From Nitrospira sp. CG24B (GTDB lineage Bacteria > Nitrospirota > Nitrospiria > Nitrospirales > Nitrospiraceae): a DNA stretch of 64,000 bases. The translations under genes and the position numbers were made by a program. Positions 62,834-64,000 of this stretch are shown in pieces (positions within the stretch are counted from its first letter, which is position 1; the number at the start of each line of letters is the position of its first letter). Below the pieces are notes generated by a model. The model saw nothing but the letters and a program-made list of their open reading frames with translations, did no database searches and was not told where the DNA came from. Location: positions 54,025 through 118,024 of the forward strand of contig NEWS02000004.1 of NCBI GenBank assembly GCA_002869845.2. The letters are read 5' to 3'.

Positions 62834-64000
62834 TCAGCGAACCGTCTGGGATTGCGCGGATGAGGGCGTTTCGGAAGAGGTGAGCGAAGGAAGCGCGGTT
62901 AGGGCGAGTGAGGCGGCTGGATCGTCCGGTTTGAGAGGGGGAAATAGCAGGGGCCGTTGCTCTTGATTGAACTGTGACTTTGCCGCCCAGGCGACTTTCT
63001 GGCGCACGTAGCCGGCGAGTTCTCCGAATGTGACAGTTCCGTTGCGGTTGGTGTCGGCCTCTCCTCGGAGCCCTTTCAAGAGGTAGTAGGTGAAGAGGCC
63101 ATGGCGGTGGTGGTCGTCTTCCAGCCCCTTCGTCATGTCTTCGCCCCCGATCAGTCCGATCGTATGTCCTCCGCCAAGTTCCCAGCGGGGTGATGCGGGC
63201 TTTCCCTTGGTATCGCCGCGCAGTCTGGCAACCATGCCATCGAATAGGAAAATGATCTGTTTGGCCTTGAGTCTGGCGAAGGCGGACTCCAGATCAGTGA
63301 GTGGGTAAAGTCGCGTCGAGTCCCCAGCATTCCCGTCATACAGGGTCAGCAAGATGTCGCCGGATGGTGTGACCATCGCCTGTCCCGAAAAATAGACGAT
63401 CACGACGGCATCCTTGGCCGCATGTTGTGGGAGCCAGCCGTACAGTGTTTCGTGAATATCGGCGCGGAGCGCCTTCTGGTTGTGCAACAGCCGGACGTTG
63501 GACGGGGGCACACCGCCGAGCGATTGAAAATAGGCGGCGACGGTCTCCGCATCCGTCGCGGCGAAGCGACGGGGCGTGAGCTTGGGATCGCGATAGGCGC
63601 CGACCCCGATCGAGACGAGGTAGGTCTGAGGCTGGTGAAAGCCCGGCGCCGGTGAGGGAATTTGGTTGACGTCGTCCTGGCCGATCCCGGCTGGGTGAAT
63701 GGTCAACGAAAGGGTTTGGGACGGCGCCTCGGCTCCTCCCGATTCGGCGACGGTGACATGGATCGCGGCCTGTTGTGCCTGCTTGGTCGGGGGGAGGGTC
63801 GCGATGAACTCGAGGGATTTTGTTTGGCCTGGTTGGAGCGGCGGGATCGGCAGTGTCGTGGCGGGGAATTGCTCGATGACAACCGGGGTTCCGGTGAGCG
63901 AAGCAGAGGCGCTCTCAATCACTCTCGTTCCCGCATTGATAATATCCACACGCACCCGCACATGCTCGCCTCCTTCAAGAATCAGATTACTGTTCTCGTC
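62834..64000 (-). CDS. Caspase-fold pseudoprotease with CARDB-like N-terminal domain (5' end outside window)
   Basis: The reading frame runs off the window end; residues DENSNLILEGGEHVRVRVD at the edge continue the family seen at 52913. N-terminal beta domain (about 110 residues) is followed by the caspase fold: YLVSIGVGAYRDPKLTPRRFAATDA. The His loop reads VYFSGQAMV instead of YFSGHG, and the Cys loop reads FLFDGMVARLRGD instead of LFDACFSG, so both catalytic residues are gone. The calcium-like ADTNRNGTVTFGEL segment is intact. Probably a lipoprotein upstream by analogy with its truncated paralogue. Confidence 0.85.
   Translation of the reverse strand, partial: DENSNLILEGGEHVRVRVDIINAGTRVIESASASLTGTPVVIEQFPATTLPIPPLQPGQTKSLEFIATLPPTKQAQQAAIHVTVAESGGAEAPSQTLSLTIHPAGIGQDDVNQIPSPAPGFHQPQTYLVSIGVGAYRDPKLTPRRFAATDAETVAAYFQSLGGVPPSNVRLLHNQKALRADIHETLYGWLPQHAAKDAVVIVYFSGQAMVTPSGDILLTLYDGNAGDSTRLYPLTDLESAFARLKAKQIIFLFDGMVARLRGDTKGKPASPRWELGGGHTIGLIGGEDMTKGLEDDHHRHGLFTYYLLKGLRGEADTNRNGTVTFGELAGYVRQKVAWAAKSQFNQEQRPLLFPPLKPDDPAASLALTALPSLTSSETPSSAQSQTVR

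Overview
The window is a chromosomal stretch of a moderately GC-rich Gram-negative bacterium with a complete Tol-Pal envelope system, many lipoproteins and c-type cytochromes. Gene content and style (GH57 beside galT, duplicated CpoB/YbgF proteins after pal, tRNAs with encoded CCA, intergenic repeats) point to Nitrospirota, most likely a Nitrospira-like nitrifier. That placement is inferred from style and recollection of related genomes; no marker such as 16S rRNA is present.

Layout: 390-4994 (minus) carries a CCA-adding/poly(A) polymerase, galT and a GH57 amylase-family enzyme. 5094-7517 (plus) is a VanZ protein plus an AmgK/MurU-type pair for cell-wall sugar salvage. 7568-11481 (minus) holds a sigma-54 response regulator, a DUF1015 protein and a polyprenyl diphosphate synthase. 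11705-17759 (plus) is gltB-gltD, followed by a small ORF and a displaced second copy of the gltD 3' end. 18318-25952 is accessory-looking: a shortened NlpC/P60-like lipoprotein, a Ycf46-type AAA ATPase, two unrecognised proteins sharing a C-terminal signature, and a divergent hemopexin-cytochrome fusion. 25979-33508 has small envelope proteins, an MBL hydrolase, a methyltransferase, trpS, an M50 protease and an LpoA-like protein. 33634-34971 has a Xer recombinase and tRNA-Val and tRNA-Asp. 35045-41647 is tolQ-tolR-tolA-tolB-pal-cpoB-cpoB2. 41712-48008 is mutL-miaA-mtnP-pfkB-TPR-rodZ. 48392-52322 has a cytochrome c, a PPC-like repeat protein and a secreted protein. 52913-57740 is a lipoprotein cluster (truncated caspase-like protein, LPP20, LpoB, COG3014, LPP20). 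It is followed by a VapBC pair, acs, and two further caspase-fold proteins that lack catalytic residues.

How genes work together: the tol-pal and mutL-rodZ blocks are tight operons for envelope integrity, cell shape, DNA repair, tRNA modification and methylthioadenosine salvage. gltBD assimilates ammonium. The most novel-looking material is (i) the hemopexin/diheme gene facing a two-gene unit across a spacer with two evenly spaced palindromes; (ii) three caspase-fold lipoprotein/secreted proteins, all degenerate or truncated, around an LpoB/LPP20/COG3014 module; (iii) a dispersed REP-like repeat, one copy of which supplies the stop codon of an LPP20 gene; (iv) heptad-periodic inverted spacers inside two operons; (v) a mini-duplication at the 3' end of gltD; (vi) several promoters placed so that transcripts would be leaderless or nearly so.
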